This document shows, piece after piece, positions 6,504 to 14,768 of a DNA stretch of 64,000 nt. Both the position numbers and the translations under genes were made by a program. Source of the stretch: Amycolatopsis sp. 195334CR (GTDB lineage Bacteria; Actinomycetota; Actinomycetes; Mycobacteriales; Pseudonocardiaceae); assembly GCF_017309385.1 (NCBI RefSeq), contig NZ_JAFJMJ010000002.1, forward strand, positions 1,860,001 through 1,924,000, in the 5' to 3' direction. Position 1 is the stretch's first letter. Each line of letters begins with the position of its first letter. The notes beneath the pieces are model-generated. The model saw only the letters and a list, made by a program, of their open reading frames with translations. It made no database searches and was not told the DNA's origin.

Positions 6504-8432
6504 GTGACGGGCCCGCTCCACGGCATCACGGTGCTCGAGGTCGGTGTGTTCATGGCGGCGCCGTTCGCCACGGCGCAGCTGGCCGATCTGGGTGCCAGGG
6601 TGATCAAGGTCGAATCCCGCGAGGCCCGTGACCCGGTGCGCGCCACCGGACCGTTCGTCGGCGGGGTGAGCAGCACCTTCCTGCGGCTCAACCGGAACAA
6701 GGAAGCCGTCGAACTGGATCTGAAGTCCGAAGCCGGGCGGACGGCGTTCCTCCGGCTGGCCGCCGCGGCGGACGTGGTGGTGGAGAACCTGCGCCCGGGC
6801 GCGATGCGGCGGCTGGGCCTCGGGCCGGACGAGCTGCTCGCCGAGAACCCCGGGCTGGTCTACGCCTCGGCGTCGGGATGGGGGCAGGACGGTCCGCTGG
6901 CCGACCAGCCGGGGCTGGACATCATGGCGCAGGCCCGGTCCGGGCTGATGTCGGTGACCGGCGACCCCGGCGCGGGGCCGGCGAAGGTCGGCGTGCCGGT
7001 GTGCGACCTGACCTGCGGGCTGTACGTGGCGCTGGCCGTGACCGCCGCGCTGCGTCACCGCGACCGGACCGGTGAAGGCCAGCACGTGGACGTTTCCCTG
7101 CTGGAGTCCGGGGTTTCACTCGCGGTCTGGGAGGTCGGGCGCTACTTCGCCACCGGCGAGGCGGGGGAGCGGCACGGCACCGCGCACCAGTCGCAGGCGC
7201 CGTACCAGGCGGTGGCGGCGGCCGACGGCTGGGTGACCGTCGGCGCGATCACGCCGAACACCTGGGCCGCGTTCACCAAGGCGCTCGGCCGCGAGGACCT
7301 GTACGACGACCCGCGGTACGAGAGCAGCACCTCGCGGCTGGAATTGCGTGGCGAGCTGATCCCGGACATCGAGCGCACGACGCGCGAGCACACCACGGCG
7401 GACCTGGTGGCGACGCTGACCGCGGCCGGGGTGCCGTGCGCGCCGATCTCCGATTACACCGAGGTGTTCACCGACGACCACCTCACCCAGCGCGAGTTCT
7501 TCTGGGACACCGAGCACCCGGTCGCCGGGCCGGTGCGCCAGCTCGGCTCGCCCATGCGCTTCTCCCGCACCCCGGCGCGGCGGGACACCGCCGGACCGGA
7601 TTTCGGGCAGCACACGGAAAAGGTGCTCGCGGAGTTCGCGCCGGAGCCGGTGGCCGACCCCGGCGACGACCTCCTCGTCGAACTCGAGGACGACGTGCTG
7701 ACGGTGACGTTCAACCGGCCGGAGTCCCGCAACGCGCTCACCTTCGCCATGTACGAGGGCCTGTACGCGGCCTGCGAACGGGCGGACGCCGATCCGGCCG
7801 TCCGGGTGCTGGTGCTGCGGGGAACCGGGGACAAGGCGTTCGTCGCGGGCACGGACATCCGGCAGTTCGCCGAATTCCGCACGGGCCAGGACGGGGTGGA
7901 CTACGAGGCTTCGATCGCGCGAGTGGTGGACCGGCTGGAAGCGGTCCGGAAACCGACGGTGGCGGTGGTGCGCGGAGCCTGCACGGGTGGCGGGCTGGCG
8001 CTCGCGGCGGCGTGCGATCTGCGGGTCGCGGACACCAGGGCCCGGTTCGGCGTGCCGATCGCCAGGACGCTCGGGAACTGCTTGTCCGCCAACACGATCT
8101 CCCTCCTGGTGGGCCACGTGGGCCCGGGCCCGGCGCTGGACCTGCTGTTGCGCGGCCGTCTGCTCGACGCGGAGGCGGCCCAGCGCGCCGGGTTGCTGAG
8201 CGAACTCGTGGCTCCGGAGGAACTGGACGAGGCGGTTCAAGGTGTGCTGGCGGATCTCCGGCGGAACGCGCCGCTGACCCAGTGGGCGAGCAAGGAGATC
8301 GTCCGCCGGATGCGGCGGCGGATGCTGGTGCCCGACGAGGACGTGGTGGCGAAGGTGTGGGGCAGCGAGGATTTCGCCTGCGGCGTGCGCTCGTTCGTGG
8401 CCGGGGAGAAGCCCACCTGGACGGGCCGCTGA
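6504..8432 (+). CDS. CaiB/BaiF (class III) CoA-transferase fused to a crotonase-fold domain
   Basis: A 642-residue two-domain protein. Residues 1 to about 395 are a class III CoA-transferase with the start LHGITVLEVGVFMAAPFA, the probable catalytic aspartate D168 (PVCDLTCG) and the GQHVDVSLLES motif. Residues about 415-630 are an enoyl-CoA hydratase/isomerase fold with an oxyanion-hole segment KAFVAGTDI and RGACTGGGLALAAACDLRVA. By eye, the two glutamates of true hydratases are absent (GGGLALA, GVPIART), so this domain may isomerise, decarboxylate or only bind the acyl-CoA. The GTG at 6504 is preferred because GGGGAGG lies 4-5 bases before it. It lies 130 bases after the aminotransferase. Confidence 0.85.
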   Translation: MTGPLHGITVLEVGVFMAAPFATAQLADLGARVIKVESREARDPVRATGPFVGGVSSTFLRLNRNKEAVELDLKSEAGRTAFLRLAAAADVVVENLRPGAMRRLGLGPDELLAENPGLVYASASGWGQDGPLADQPGLDIMAQARSGLMSVTGDPGAGPAKVGVPVCDLTCGLYVALAVTAALRHRDRTGEGQHVDVSLLESGVSLAVWEVGRYFATGEAGERHGTAHQSQAPYQAVAAADGWVTVGAITPNTWAAFTKALGREDLYDDPRYESSTSRLELRGELIPDIERTTREHTTADLVATLTAAGVPCAPISDYTEVFTDDHLTQREFFWDTEHPVAGPVRQLGSPMRFSRTPARRDTAGPDFGQHTEKVLAEFAPEPVADPGDDLLVELEDDVLTVTFNRPESRNALTFAMYEGLYAACERADADPAVRVLVLRGTGDKAFVAGTDIRQFAEFRTGQDGVDYEASIARVVDRLEAVRKPTVAVVRGACTGGGLALAAACDLRVADTRARFGVPIARTLGNCLSANTISLLVGHVGPGPALDLLLRGRLLDAEAAQRAGLLSELVAPEELDEAVQGVLADLRRNAPLTQWASKEIVRRMRRRMLVPDEDVVAKVWGSEDFACGVRSFVAGEKPTWTGR

Positions 8433-8437
8433 GAAAT

Positions 8438-8449
8438 CCCGAGATCGGG
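8438..8449. repeat. Short palindrome between fusion gene and kinase
   Basis: CCCGAGATCGGG is a 5-base inverted repeat with a 2-base centre in the 31-base gap between the CoA-transferase fusion stop and the kinase start. There is no T-run. It may be a weak operator or attenuator, or chance. Confidence 0.25.
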
Positions 8450-8463
8450 TTGAACCATTCCGT

Positions 8464-9759
8464 GTGCTGATCCGTGTGCCCGGCGTGACGGACAGCGGAG
8501 TGGTGATCGCGGGACGCTACCGGCTGGCGGACCGTGCGGGTGAAGGTGCGATGGGCGCGGTGTGGCGCGCCACGGACGAGCGGCTGGGCCGGGTGGTCGC
8601 CGTCAAGCAACTGGGGACCGATGATCCCCGTGCGATGCGCGAGGCGCGCGTCGCGGCCAGGCTGCGGCACCCCCACGCGGTGACCGTGCACGACGTGGTG
8701 GACAGCCCCGAGGGCACCTACCTGGTGATGGAGTACGTGCCGTTGAGCCTGGCCACGCTGCTGCGGGGCGGGCGGCGGCCCGCGGTGGCGCAGGTGGCCA
8801 GGATCGGCGCGCAGGTGGCGTCGGCACTGGCCGCGGCGCACGAACTCGGCATCGTGCACCGGGATGTCACCCCGGGCAACATCCTGCTCGGGCCGGGGCA
8901 GACCGCGAAGATCGCCGACTTCGGGATTTCACGGGCGCCGGGGGAGGAGATGGTGACCGCGGCCGGGTTCATCGCGGGCACCCCGGCCTACCTCGCGCCG
9001 GAGGTCGCCGCGGGCGGGCAGGCCACGCCGGCCTCCGACGTGTTCTCGCTGGGCGCGACGCTGTACACGGCGATGGAGGGAAAACCGCCGTACGGCAAGG
9101 AACCGACGACGCTGGCGATGCTGATGCGGATCGTCGAGGGCGAGCTGGAGCCGCCGCGCCGCAGCGGGCCGCTGACCGGGATCCTGCTGCACATGCTCCG
9201 GCGAGACCCGGGCGAACGGCCGACCATGGCGCAGGTGCACGCGGAACTCTCCCCGCCACGGCCGCGTCCGGTGGCGTTGCCGGTCCTTTCGCCGGTGGCG
9301 GCTTCGGGTGCCGGGGACCCGTGGCAGCCCGCGCGGCGTCCTCGGTGGCGCGTGGCGGTGGTGCTGGGGCTGGCGGCGGCGGGGTTGGCCGGCGGGGGTG
9401 TGCTGGCCGGGTACGCGACGAGCGGGGGTGGGGCGGTGACCGGGTCGGCGGAGCTGGTCGCCGCGCCCAGCGCCTGCGAGGCCCGGCTGGAGGTGACCAA
9501 CTCGTGGCCCGGCGGCTACCAGGCGCGGGTGGTGGTGCGGAACGTGCACCCGGCCGCCATCGACGGCTGGGCGGTGCACTGGGCGCAGCCCGCCGGGCAC
9601 GCGCTGAACGACCTGTGGAACGGCCGCCTGGACCAACGCGGTGACGAGATCACCGTGACGGGCGGGGTGCTCGGTGCCGGGAGCAGCACGGATTTCGGCT
9701 TGATCGCGGGGGTGCACTCCGACAACCCGGTGCTGCCCGCGGTGACCTGTCAGGCCTGA
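8464..9759 (+). CDS. Transmembrane Ser/Thr protein kinase with extracellular CBM2-like domain
   Basis: A 431-residue PknB-type kinase. The kinase core has the Gly loop GEGAMG (26-31), K48, the catalytic HRDVTPGN (D134, N139), DFG (152-154) and the activation-segment end GTPAYLAPE (172-180). A proline-rich linker leads to one membrane span (about 296-317). The outer domain (337-431) looks like a family 2 carbohydrate-binding module: NSWPGGYQARVVVRN, IDGWAVHW, LWNG, and cysteines C338 and C429 placed for the usual end-to-end disulfide. W348, W369, W373 and W385 are candidate sugar-contact or core residues. The kinase may sense cellulose-like or cell-wall polysaccharide. A GTG at 8485 could be the true start. 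Confidence 0.85.
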   Translation: MLIRVPGVTDSGVVIAGRYRLADRAGEGAMGAVWRATDERLGRVVAVKQLGTDDPRAMREARVAARLRHPHAVTVHDVVDSPEGTYLVMEYVPLSLATLLRGGRRPAVAQVARIGAQVASALAAAHELGIVHRDVTPGNILLGPGQTAKIADFGISRAPGEEMVTAAGFIAGTPAYLAPEVAAGGQATPASDVFSLGATLYTAMEGKPPYGKEPTTLAMLMRIVEGELEPPRRSGPLTGILLHMLRRDPGERPTMAQVHAELSPPRPRPVALPVLSPVAASGAGDPWQPARRPRWRVAVVLGLAAAGLAGGGVLAGYATSGGGAVTGSAELVAAPSACEARLEVTNSWPGGYQARVVVRNVHPAAIDGWAVHWAQPAGHALNDLWNGRLDQRGDEITVTGGVLGAGSSTDFGLIAGVHSDNPVLPAVTCQA

Positions 9760-10229
9760 AGCGTGCTGGGCATGCTCACCGAGAGCAGCACGACCACCTC
9801 CCCGGGCGGCACGTTCCGGGGATGGCTGGTCCCGCCTTGGCAGGTGATCCTGGCGACGCCCGTTCTCGCGAAGTAGACCGACAGCTCGCGCGCCCCGTCG
9901 TGGGCGGCGAGCTTGCTCAGGCCGGGGTGCCCCGGATCCTGGAAGGCGTTTTGGACGCGGTAGGGGTTCGGGTCCACGGGCTCGAGGCGGAATCCCACCC
10001 GCGCGGCCGCGTCGCGCAACACGGGTTCGGGGTCCGGGACGAGCGGCAGGGTGAAGGTGACCTCGTGCCACGGCCGGTCGTTGTCCATGCCGTAGCCGCT
10101 GTCCCCGTTGTCGCACCAGATGTTGGGGGTCAGCTGGTCCAGCACGGAGGCGGTCACCGGCTTGGCCGCGTTCGCGCAGCCGGTGGCCAGCAGCAGCACC
10201 GGCGCCGGCCAGAGCCATTTCCCGCGCAT
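9750..10229 (-). CDS. Putative lipoprotein of unknown function
   Basis: A 159-residue protein starting MRGKWLWPAPVLLLATGCAN; the lipobox LATGC predicts lipid anchoring on the cell surface. The mature part contains several cysteines and the phrase SVYFARTGVARITCQGG but no family I recognise. The start at 10229 gives a normal signal peptide; an upstream ATG would place 17 charged residues before it. It converges with the kinase gene (10-base 3' overlap) and follows the HxlR regulator by 7 bases on the same strand, so it may be co-transcribed with that regulator. Confidence 0.7.
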   Translation of the reverse strand: MRGKWLWPAPVLLLATGCANAAKPVTASVLDQLTPNIWCDNGDSGYGMDNDRPWHEVTFTLPLVPDPEPVLRDAAARVGFRLEPVDPNPYRVQNAFQDPGHPGLSKLAAHDGARELSVYFARTGVARITCQGGTSHPRNVPPGEVVVLLSVSMPSTLQA

Positions 10230-10236
10230 CGCGGCA

Positions 10237-10587
10237 TTATCCCGCGCCGCGGATTTCTTCGAGGCGCTCTTTTCGGTCACAACCCCACGCGCCGAGCGGG
10301 CGGAGTGCTTCGATCAGCGTGGTGCCCGAGCCGGTCAGCGAGTATTCCACCTTGGGCGGCACGACGTGGTGGACCTCCCGGTGCACCACCTCATCGCGTT
10401 CCAGTTCGCGCAGGTGCTGGATGAGCATCTTCTCGCTCACCCCGGTCAGTTCGCGCTTGAGCTGCCCGAACCGGCGCGGGCCCTGCCCGAGCGCCCACAG
10501 GATGAGCACCTTCCACTTCCCGCCGACCACGTCGATCCCGGCGTCCAGTCCGGACACGAACTTCTGGCAGGAGGCCACCGCGCACAC
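10237..10587 (-). CDS. HxlR family transcriptional regulator
   Basis: A winged-helix regulator of about 116 residues with the HxlR hallmark VVGGKWKVLILWAL, an RRFGQLKRELTGVSEKMLIQHLRELE recognition region and the wing VHHVVPPKVEYSLT. A cysteine pair near the N terminus (CAVASC) is typical of members that sense electrophiles or oxidants. GTG codons at 10608, 10587 and 10578 are possible starts; 10608 would lie inside the inverted repeat at 10604-10619, so a downstream start is preferred. It is divergent from an MFS exporter, the usual arrangement for HxlR-controlled efflux. Confidence 0.85.
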   Translation of the reverse strand: MCAVASCQKFVSGLDAGIDVVGGKWKVLILWALGQGPRRFGQLKRELTGVSEKMLIQHLRELERDEVVHREVHHVVPPKVEYSLTGSGTTLIEALRPLGAWGCDRKERLEEIRGAG

Positions 10588-10603
10588 ACCTTCCGGTAAG
10601 TAC

Positions 10604-10619
10604 CCCACAAAATAGTGGG
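10604..10619. promoter_or_regulatory. Probable HxlR operator
   Basis: CCCAC and GTGGG arms flank a six-base AAAATA centre in the divergent space between the HxlR gene and the MFS exporter. The AT-rich centre and symmetric arms fit a dimeric winged-helix regulator. The assignment is inferred from position only. Confidence 0.5.
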
Positions 10620-10681
10620 TTCTTGATCATCGGTAACCGGGGAACGACGATCGAAGTGCTGGTATTCCCCCATTCCCGGAC

Positions 10682-11851
10682 GTGAACATGCACCTGTTCC
10701 CCTTGCTGCTGGTCGTTTTCGGCCTCACCACCGGCGAGTTCGTCATCGCCGGGCTCCTGCCCGACGTGGCCGCCGGGCTGACCGTGCCGATCCCGTCGGC
10801 GGGCCTGCTGGTCAGCGCCTACGCGCTGGGCATGATCGTCGGCGGGCCGGTGGTCACCGTGCTCACCGCCCGCGTCGCGCGCAAACCGCTGATCACCGGG
10901 TTGATCGTGGTCGCCGTGCTGGGCAACCTCGGTTCGGCGGTGGCCCCCGGTTACGCCCTCCTGCTGTTCTCCCGCTTCGTCGCCGGGCTGGTGGTGGCCA
11001 CCTTCTTCGCGGTGGGCATCGCGATCGCGGTGTCGCTGGCCGAACCCGGCAAGCAGGCCTCGGCGGTGGCGAAGCTGACCCTGGGCCTGAACCTCGGCAT
11101 CGTGCTGGGCACCCCGCTGGGCACCTTCGTCGGGCACCACTTCGGCTGGCGGGCCACCTTCGCCGCGGTGGCCCTGATCAGCCTGGTCGCGCTGCCCTTG
11201 GTACTGCGGTTCGTGCCCGCGCAACCCGCCGCCGCCACCGGCTCCGTGCTCGGCGAACTCCGCGTCTTCGCCAGTCGCGAGCTGCGCTGGGCGTTACTGC
11301 TCACCGCAGCCGGAAACCTCGGTGTGGTCACGGTTTTTGTCTACATCACCCCGTTGCTCACCGAACTCAGCGGCTTCGGCACCGAGGCCGTGCCGTGGCT
11401 GCTGCTGGTCTACGGCGCCGGCGCGGTCGCGGGCAACTTCCTCGGCGGGCGGCTGGCGGACCGGGCGCTGCTGCCCTCGGTGGCCGCCCTGCTCGCCGCG
11501 CTCGCGGGTGTGCTCGTGGTGTGCTGGCTGCTCAGCGCGCACCGCCCGGCCGCGGCGGTGCTCACCTTCGTGCTCGGCCTGCTGGCCTTCGCGATCATTC
11601 CCGGGATGCAGACCCGGGTGGTGACCACCGCCGGTGCCGCGCCGACGCTCGCCGTCGCGGTCAACGCCTCGGGGTTCCAGCTCGCCTCCGCGTTCGCGGG
11701 CTGGCTCGGCGGCTGGCTCATCGAGGACGGGCCGGGGCTGGGCTCGCTCTACCTCGTCGGCGCCGCGCTGACCGTGGCGGGCCTGGGCGTCGCCCTCCAC
11801 TCGCTGCGCCGGGACCGGGCGCTCACCCCCGCCCCACCGGCCGGTACCTGA
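10682..11851 (+). CDS. MFS efflux transporter (DHA1 type)
   Basis: A 389-residue carrier with 12 hydrophobic segments. The N-terminal FGLTTGEFVIAGLLPDVA is the signature of AraJ/CmlA/sugar-efflux-like DHA1 exporters (motif around TM1), and PLGTFVGHHFGWRATF is the motif-C-like segment in TM5. It is divergent from an HxlR regulator with a palindrome between them, so it is probably an inducible drug or electrophile exporter. The frame can start at GTG 10682 or at ATG 10688; no strong ribosome site distinguishes them. Its 3' end overlaps the convergent DHFR-fold gene by 29 bases. Confidence 0.83.
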   Translation: MNMHLFPLLLVVFGLTTGEFVIAGLLPDVAAGLTVPIPSAGLLVSAYALGMIVGGPVVTVLTARVARKPLITGLIVVAVLGNLGSAVAPGYALLLFSRFVAGLVVATFFAVGIAIAVSLAEPGKQASAVAKLTLGLNLGIVLGTPLGTFVGHHFGWRATFAAVALISLVALPLVLRFVPAQPAAATGSVLGELRVFASRELRWALLLTAAGNLGVVTVFVYITPLLTELSGFGTEAVPWLLLVYGAGAVAGNFLGGRLADRALLPSVAALLAALAGVLVVCWLLSAHRPAAAVLTFVLGLLAFAIIPGMQTRVVTTAGAAPTLAVAVNASGFQLASAFAGWLGGWLIEDGPGLGSLYLVGAALTVAGLGVALHSLRRDRALTPAPPAGT

Positions 11852-12386
11852 GGTCCACCGACAGCGCCGGGTCGCCGTCACCGATCCGTTGCCAGAGCAC
11901 GGGTTTCACCCCCGGAGCGTCGAACAGCCGGACCCCGTCGCCGAGCATGACCGGCACCAGGTGCACGAAGAACTCGTCGATCAGGTCGAGTTCGAGGCAC
12001 TGACGGGCCAGGTCGGCACCGAAGACCTCCAGGTTCTTGCCCCGCGCGGCGGCCAACCCGGTGGCCACCGCCGAGCCGAGGTCGCAGTCGAGAAAGGTGA
12101 GGCCCGGTTCGGGCACGGTGTCTTCGGGGTGGTGGGTCAGCACGAAGACCGGGCCGTCGAACGCGCCGCCGTAGGCCTGTTTGGCGGTGTTGCCCGCGCC
12201 GACCTGCTTCACCCCAGCGTCGTACCCGCGGCGGCCGGAGAGAATGGCGCCGGTCGCCGCGACCATCTCCTCGAACAGCCCCGGCCGCAGCGCCGCCCCG
12301 GTCGCCCAGCCCATGCCGTGCCCGGTGTCGGCGATGAACCCGTCCAGCGACATCGTCACGTGCCAAAGGACCTTGCCGTCGGTCAT
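11823..12386 (-). CDS. Dihydrofolate reductase / RibD C-terminal family protein
   Basis: A 187-residue DHFR-fold reductase of the RibD C-terminal type: VTMSLDGFIAD at the N terminus, FVLTHHPEDT, NLEVFGADLARQCLELDLIDEFFVHLVPVMLGDG and RLFD at the C terminus. Such proteins bind NADPH, but most small actinomycete members have no known substrate. The ATG at 12386 follows CGAGGAGAACG. A relative, about 13 kb longer downstream in order at 51818, lies in an ECF sigma operon. Confidence 0.85.
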   Translation of the reverse strand: MTDGKVLWHVTMSLDGFIADTGHGMGWATGAALRPGLFEEMVAATGAILSGRRGYDAGVKQVGAGNTAKQAYGGAFDGPVFVLTHHPEDTVPEPGLTFLDCDLGSAVATGLAAARGKNLEVFGADLARQCLELDLIDEFFVHLVPVMLGDGVRLFDAPGVKPVLWQRIGDGDPALSVDLRYRPVGRG

Positions 12387-12468
12387 CTCGTTCTCCTCGC
12401 CCTCGTGCGTACTGCCGTTGAGACGACGGGGTGCGGCGAAACTCATCGGTGCGCGGCATGATGGGCCG

Positions 12469-13305
12469 ATGACGCGGCGCGCACTGGTCCTCGGCGGCGG
12501 TGGGATCACCGGGATCGCCTGGGAATGGGGAATGCTGACGGGGCTGGCCGAGGCCGGCGTGGACCTCACCGGGGCGGATCTGGTGGTCGGCACCTCGGCC
12601 GGTTCGGTGGTGGGTGCGCAGGTCGCGGCCGGGATCGAGCCCGCGGTCCGGTACCGCGCCCAGCTCGAACCGCCGGACGGTGAACTCGCCGCGACGCTCG
12701 GCCGCGGGCTGATGCTGCGCTTCGCGCTGGCCCTGCTCGGCCCGCCGTCGGGGGAGCGGTTCCGCGCCCGCGTCGGCCGGGTCGCGCTGCGGGCCCGCAC
12801 CGAGGCGACCGAGGCGGATCGCATCGCGGTGATCGAATCGCGGCTGCCGGTCCACGACTGGCCGGAGCGGCAACTGCTGATCACCGCGGTGGACGCGGTC
12901 ACCGGCCGGTTCCGCGTGTTCGACCGGCACGACGGCGTGCCGCTGGTGCACGCGGTCGCGGCGAGCTGCGCGGTGCCGGGGGTTTGGCCGCCGGTGACCA
13001 TCGACGGCCGCCGCTACATCGACGGCGGCGTGCGCTCCGGCTCGAACGCGGACCTGGCCGCCGGTGCGGACCGGGTGGTGGTGCTCGCGCCGCTGCCCCG
13101 CGGGGTCGGCCCGATGACCCCGGTCGCCAAGCAGGTCGAGGCGCTGAAGGAAGAGGCGGAGGCCGTGCTGGTGAGCCCGGACCGGGCCGCGCTCGAGGCG
13201 TTCGGGCGCAACGTGCTCGATCCGGCGGCCCGCGCGTCGGCCGCGCGCGCCGGTTACGCGCAGGCGGGATCGGCGGTCGACCGGATCCGGTCGGTCTGGG
13301 GTTAG
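12469..13305 (+). CDS. Patatin-like phospholipase family protein
   Basis: A 278-residue acyl hydrolase with the three patatin hallmarks: the oxyanion loop LGGGGITG (8-15), the nucleophile motif GTSAG (S43) and the catalytic aspartate in YIDGGV (D185). There is no signal peptide, so it acts in the cytoplasm or at the inner membrane face on lipid esters. The ATG at 12469 begins at the conserved strand before the glycine loop; a longer frame exists but overlaps the divergent DHFR-fold gene. The GAF-ANTAR gene follows after 13 bases and may be co-transcribed. Confidence 0.88.
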   Translation: MTRRALVLGGGGITGIAWEWGMLTGLAEAGVDLTGADLVVGTSAGSVVGAQVAAGIEPAVRYRAQLEPPDGELAATLGRGLMLRFALALLGPPSGERFRARVGRVALRARTEATEADRIAVIESRLPVHDWPERQLLITAVDAVTGRFRVFDRHDGVPLVHAVAASCAVPGVWPPVTIDGRRYIDGGVRSGSNADLAAGADRVVVLAPLPRGVGPMTPVAKQVEALKEEAEAVLVSPDRAALEAFGRNVLDPAARASAARAGYAQAGSAVDRIRSVWG

Positions 13306-13318
13306 GGTCGGTGGTCTG

Positions 13319-14044
13319 ATGGCTGAAACCGAGAACGTGGACTTCGCGAAGCTGACCCGGCTCCTGATGGACGCCGACACCACCGCGGGCGTGCTGGAAC
13401 GGGTGGTCGAGGCGGCACACCGGGTGGTGCCGGGCGCCGAACTGGTGTCGATCACCCTGCGCTCCCCGGACGGGCGGTTCCACACCCCGATCGAGACCGC
13501 GCCGATCGCGCTCGAACTCGACCAGGTGCAGTACGACACCGGCGAAGGACCGTGCCTGGACGCCGCGCGTCCCGAAGGACCCGCGTACGCGCACAGCGCC
13601 GACCTCGCCAAGAACTCGCCGTGGCCCCGGTTCGGCCCGGCGGCGGCCCGGCACGGCTACCACGCCGTGCTGTCCACCGCGCTGGTGCCGGACGCCAAGC
13701 CCCCTCGGCTTTCCGGCGCGCTCAACATCTACCGCACTTCCGACGGCGATTTCGGCGACGACGCGTGGCGGATGGCGCTGCTGCTCGCGACCCACGGGTC
13801 GCTGGCGCTGGCGCGCACCGAGGCCGTCACCCGCGCTGAACTCGAAGCCGCCCAACTGCGCGACGCGATCGCCACCCGTGACGTGATCGGCCAGGCGAAG
13901 GGCATCCTGATGGAGCGACGCGGGATGTCGGCCGACGAGGCCTTCGGCTTCCTTCGCGGCGCCTCGCAGTCACTCAACGTGAGGTTGGCGGAATTGGCGG
14001 AAACGCTGGTCACGCGGCGATCGGAGCTGGATCCGCCGCGTTGA
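13319..14044 (+). CDS. GAF and ANTAR domain transcription antitermination regulator
   Basis: A 241-residue protein. Residues about 20-165 form a GAF sensor domain (YDTGEGPCLDAARP is the usual actinomycete GAF motif). Residues about 175-235 form an ANTAR RNA-binding three-helix domain: LRDAIATRDVIGQAKGILMERRGMSADEAF. ANTAR proteins bind paired hairpins in nascent RNA and prevent termination. This combination is common in actinomycetes; the ligand is usually unknown. It follows the patatin gene by 13 bases. Confidence 0.9.
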   Translation: MAETENVDFAKLTRLLMDADTTAGVLERVVEAAHRVVPGAELVSITLRSPDGRFHTPIETAPIALELDQVQYDTGEGPCLDAARPEGPAYAHSADLAKNSPWPRFGPAAARHGYHAVLSTALVPDAKPPRLSGALNIYRTSDGDFGDDAWRMALLLATHGSLALARTEAVTRAELEAAQLRDAIATRDVIGQAKGILMERRGMSADEAFGFLRGASQSLNVRLAELAETLVTRRSELDPPR

Positions 14045-14123
14045 TCGCACGGAGGGTCAGCGTTCGGCAACAATTCGTGTTCGCGTCGCTCGGTCGCCCG
14101 TTCGGGGTGTTTCACTGATCTGC

Positions 14124-14768
14124 ATGCACCCGACGGCTTCGGTCCAGACGCCCCAGATGAGCTTCGTGCACTCCTACCTGTTCCTCCGCCGGGCGGTCGG
14201 GGTGATCGGGCTGGCGCTCCCGGTGGTGCTCATCGTCGGGAAGATCGTGCTGGAGGGCGGTGGCACGCTCTCCTCGATCAGCGGCTACTACCACAGCGTG
14301 ATGCGCGGCGTTTTCGTCGGCAGCATGTGCGCGGTCGGCACCTTCCTGCTGTCCTACCGCGGGTACAACCGGCTGGACGACATCTGCGGCGACATCGCCG
14401 CCGTGGCCGCGATCGGCGTCGGGCTGTTCCCGGTCGCCGGGCCCGATCCCACGCCGACCCAGCGCCTGGTGGAAACCGTGCACGTGGCCTGCGCCGCGGT
14501 GTTCTTCGTGACGCTGGCGGTGTTCTGCCTGTTCCTGTTCACCAGGACCGGCGGGGAGCCGACGCGGCACAAGACCTGGCGCAACCGGGTCTACCGCACC
14601 TGCGGTCTGGTCATGCTGGCCTGCCTGGTGCTCATCGCGGCCGAGGGCCTGTGGCTGGCCGACGAGCTGGCCGCGCTGAATCCCGTGCTGTGGCTGGAAT
14701 CCGCGGCCATCTTCGCCTTCGGGGTGGCGTGGTGGATCAAGGGCGAGACGCTGCTGCGCGATCCCTGA
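14124..14768 (+). CDS. Uncharacterised multi-span membrane protein (DUF998-like)
   Basis: A 214-residue protein with about six hydrophobic segments. The loop after the second carries SISGYYHSVMRGVFVGSMCAVGTFLLSYRGYNRLDDICGD, and a similar SxxYH motif occurs in DUF998/HTTM-like membrane proteins. There is no enzymatic signature. The family assignment is tentative. The gene stands alone after a 79-base gap from the ANTAR gene and converges on the MFS gene with a 32-base 3' overlap. Confidence 0.6.
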   Translation: MHPTASVQTPQMSFVHSYLFLRRAVGVIGLALPVVLIVGKIVLEGGGTLSSISGYYHSVMRGVFVGSMCAVGTFLLSYRGYNRLDDICGDIAAVAAIGVGLFPVAGPDPTPTQRLVETVHVACAAVFFVTLAVFCLFLFTRTGGEPTRHKTWRNRVYRTCGLVMLACLVLIAAEGLWLADELAALNPVLWLESAAIFAFGVAWWIKGETLLRDP

